7,007 nt of DNA from assembly GCA_021604885.1 (NCBI GenBank), contig BQJV01000169.1:1-7007 (forward strand). Reading direction: 5' to 3'. How positions within the stretch are numbered: the stretch's first letter is position 1; the number at the start of each line of letters is the position of its first letter. Shown in pieces: positions 5,729 to 7,007 of this stretch. Origin of the DNA: Acidimicrobiales bacterium (GTDB lineage Bacteria; Actinomycetota; Acidimicrobiia; Acidimicrobiales; Aldehydirespiratoraceae). The notes under the pieces were generated by a model. It had not been told where the DNA came from. It was given only the letters and a program-made list of their open reading frames with translations, and ran no database searches. Both the position numbers and the translations under genes were made by a program.

Positions 5729-7007
5729 TCCCCGTCCAACTCCTCGGACAGTTCGAGCCAGTGTTCCTCGGCCTGAGCGAGTACCTCATCCGCCTCGGCG
5801 ATCTCCCGACCGACGTCCGCGAGGCGCACATGATCGGTGCCCGCCGCGGCCAGATCGTCGTCGAGCGCCTCACGCCGTCGCTGCGCCTGCGCCATCGCCT
5901 TCTCGGCGGTCTTCAGCAGGTGGCGGATCGTGCTGCGAGAGCGGCCTCCTCCGCCCCCACCCGACGCCGCGTCCTTCGCGACCGCGGGCTGCGGGCGTTC
6001 CTCCGTGGTCGCCACACTCCCCCGGCGGCCGGAAGTACGCCGGTCCTCGAGCCACTGGGCGTAGCCACCCGGCCAGCGCTGGGCCCGCCCACCGTCGATG
6101 ACGAGCACGTCGTCGACGGTGCGGTCGAGGAACGTGCGGTCGTGACTCACGACGATGACCGCACCCGGCCAGTCGTCGAGGAAGTCCTCGAGCGCCCGCA
6201 GGGTGTCGAGATCGAGATCGTTCGTGGGCTCGTCGAGCAGGAGCACGTTGGGCTTCGAGGCGAGGGTGAGGACGAGCTGGATCCGGCGCCGCTCGCCACC
6301 CGACAGGAGCTCCACCGGCGAATGCTGCGTGTCCCGGTCGAACCAGAAGCGCTCCAGGAGGGCGATGTCCCACCAGTCGGGCTCCGCACCGTCGCCCGCC
6401 ATCAGGTCGCGGACCTTGCTCTGCGGCGGGAGGTCGCGACCGCGTTGATCGTGCAGGGCGACCTGCGCCGTGGGCCCGAAGACCACCCGGCCGTCGAGCG
6501 GCGCGCGCCGTCCGGCGATCACGTCGAGGAGGGTGGACTTGCCGCTGCCGTTCGCACCGACGATCCCGAGCCGCTCCCGTCGGTCGAGAAGGAGGTCCAG
6601 CCCGGTCACCAACGGCTCGTGGTCCTCGAAACCGACCGTGACCTCATGGAGCTCGATCACCTGATCGCCGAGACGAGGCGTGCCCTTGTGGAGCTGGGCG
6701 AGATCGAGATCCCCCTCGCGGGCGGCACCCTGCGGCCCGCCCTCGATCAACTCGTGGGCCCGTTCGACGCGGGACCGGCTCTTGCGGGTCCGCGCCTTGG
6801 CGCCCCGACGGAGCCAGGCCAGCTCACGACGGGCGAGGTTGCGACGGGTCGACTCCGTCGCCGCCGCCCGTTCCTCCCGCGCCGCCCGGCCCTCGAGGTA
6901 GCCCGCGTAGCCGCCGTCGTGGAGGTACGACGATCCCCGGTCGAGTTCGAGGATGCGCGTGGTCAGCGCGTCGAGCACATGCCGATCGTGGGTCACGAGC
7001 ACGAGGC
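5725..7007 (-). CDS. uup: Uup-like ABC-F ATPase, C-terminal two-thirds (5' end outside window)
   Basis: ABC-F proteins are soluble, tandem-ATPase factors that act on ribosomes or nucleic acid rather than as transporters. The gene enters from the right edge, so its start and first nucleotide-binding site are not seen. Counting from the codon at 7002, the fragment opens with the H-loop of the first ATPase domain (THDRH, 4-8). A linker rich in Arg/Lys follows (about 50-82). The second ATPase domain has Walker A GANGSGKST (149-157), signature LSGGE (233-237), Walker B LLLDEPTNDLD (254-264) with catalytic Glu258, and H-loop SHDR (286-289). A hinge with six glycines (348-353) leads to a charged, heptad-like coiled coil (about 356-425). 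The basic linker motif and the C-terminal coiled coil favour the Uup branch over EttA, which lacks this tail; an antibiotic-resistance ABC-F is less likely. It is the first visible gene of a leftward cluster with the 148-residue gene and nfuA. Confidence 0.93.
   Translation of the reverse strand, partial: LVLVTHDRHVLDALTTRILELDRGSSYLHDGGYAGYLEGRAAREERAAATESTRRNLARRELAWLRRGAKARTRKSRSRVERAHELIEGGPQGAAREGDLDLAQLHKGTPRLGDQVIELHEVTVGFEDHEPLVTGLDLLLDRRERLGIVGANGSGKSTLLDVIAGRRAPLDGRVVFGPTAQVALHDQRGRDLPPQSKVRDLMAGDGAEPDWWDIALLERFWFDRDTQHSPVELLSGGERRRIQLVLTLASKPNVLLLDEPTNDLDLDTLRALEDFLDDWPGAVIVVSHDRTFLDRTVDDVLVIDGGRAQRWPGGYAQWLEDRRTSGRRGSVATTEERPQPAVAKDAASGGGGGGRSRSTIRHLLKTAEKAMAQAQRRREALDDDLAAAGTDHVRLADVGREIAEADEVLAQAEEHWLELSEELDGE

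Noticed and set aside
5277..5873. N-terminal extension of the nfuA reading frame to about 412 codons.
   Set aside because: The extra part overlaps the 148-residue gene and the 3' end of the ABC-F gene in another frame, is Arg/Pro/Ser-rich, and matches nothing in NfuA. The ATG at 5276 gives the normal protein.
5943..5962. A C-rich run that could look like a simple repeat or structured element.
   Set aside because: It simply encodes the six-glycine hinge before the C-terminal coiled coil of the ABC-F protein.
1..7007. Search for tRNA, rRNA, CRISPR repeats, insertion-sequence ends, transposase or phage genes.
   Set aside because: None was seen. The window is filled almost completely by seven protein genes, with no regularly spaced repeats and no transposase or integrase motifs.

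Overview
This window reads as ordinary, gene-dense, very GC-rich bacterial chromosome. GC is strongly preferred at third codon positions, TTA/CTA/TCA codons are almost absent, GTG starts are common and genes are packed with overlaps of a few bases. The protein flavours (an actinobacterial-type DXS, a TldD/TldE pair, a Uup-type ABC-F protein and a PAP2_3-type membrane protein) suggest Actinomycetota, possibly an Acidimicrobiia-like lineage. That placement is an inference from style, not from a marker gene.

Layout. Positions 1-1830 hold a leftward tldD-tldE (pmbA) pair, read from right to left, with tldE running off the left edge. A 72-base divergent gap (1831-1902) separates it from a rightward pair: a six-helix PAP2-superfamily membrane protein (1903-2754) and dxs (2794-4638), the first enzyme of the MEP isoprenoid pathway. 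The right part is a leftward cluster that starts beyond the right edge: a Uup-like ABC-F ATPase (5725-7007, 5' partial), an unrecognised 148-residue protein (5282-5728) and an NfuA-type iron-sulfur carrier (4635-5276). These three are joined by a 4-base ATGA overlap and a 5-base gap, so they are probably one transcript. dxs and nfuA converge and share a CTAG palindrome that supplies the TAG stop of both.

How the genes may work together. TldD and TldE form a heteromeric metalloprotease in species where they have been studied. The catalytic HExxxH motif is visible in TldD, while only the N-terminal domain of TldE lies in the window. DXS makes 1-deoxy-D-xylulose 5-phosphate. The later MEP enzymes IspG and IspH are 4Fe-4S proteins, so an Fe-S carrier next door is a plausible but unproven functional neighbour. 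The PAP2 protein could act on a lipid phosphate or a polyprenyl phosphate.

I see no tRNA, rRNA, CRISPR array, insertion sequence, phage gene or att site, and no clearly new multi-gene system. No gene-free stretch exceeds 72 bases. The items most worth a second look are the small unknown protein with a Cys/His/Asp arrangement, the cysteine-pair insertion in the PAP2 protein and the shared-stop junction of dxs and nfuA.
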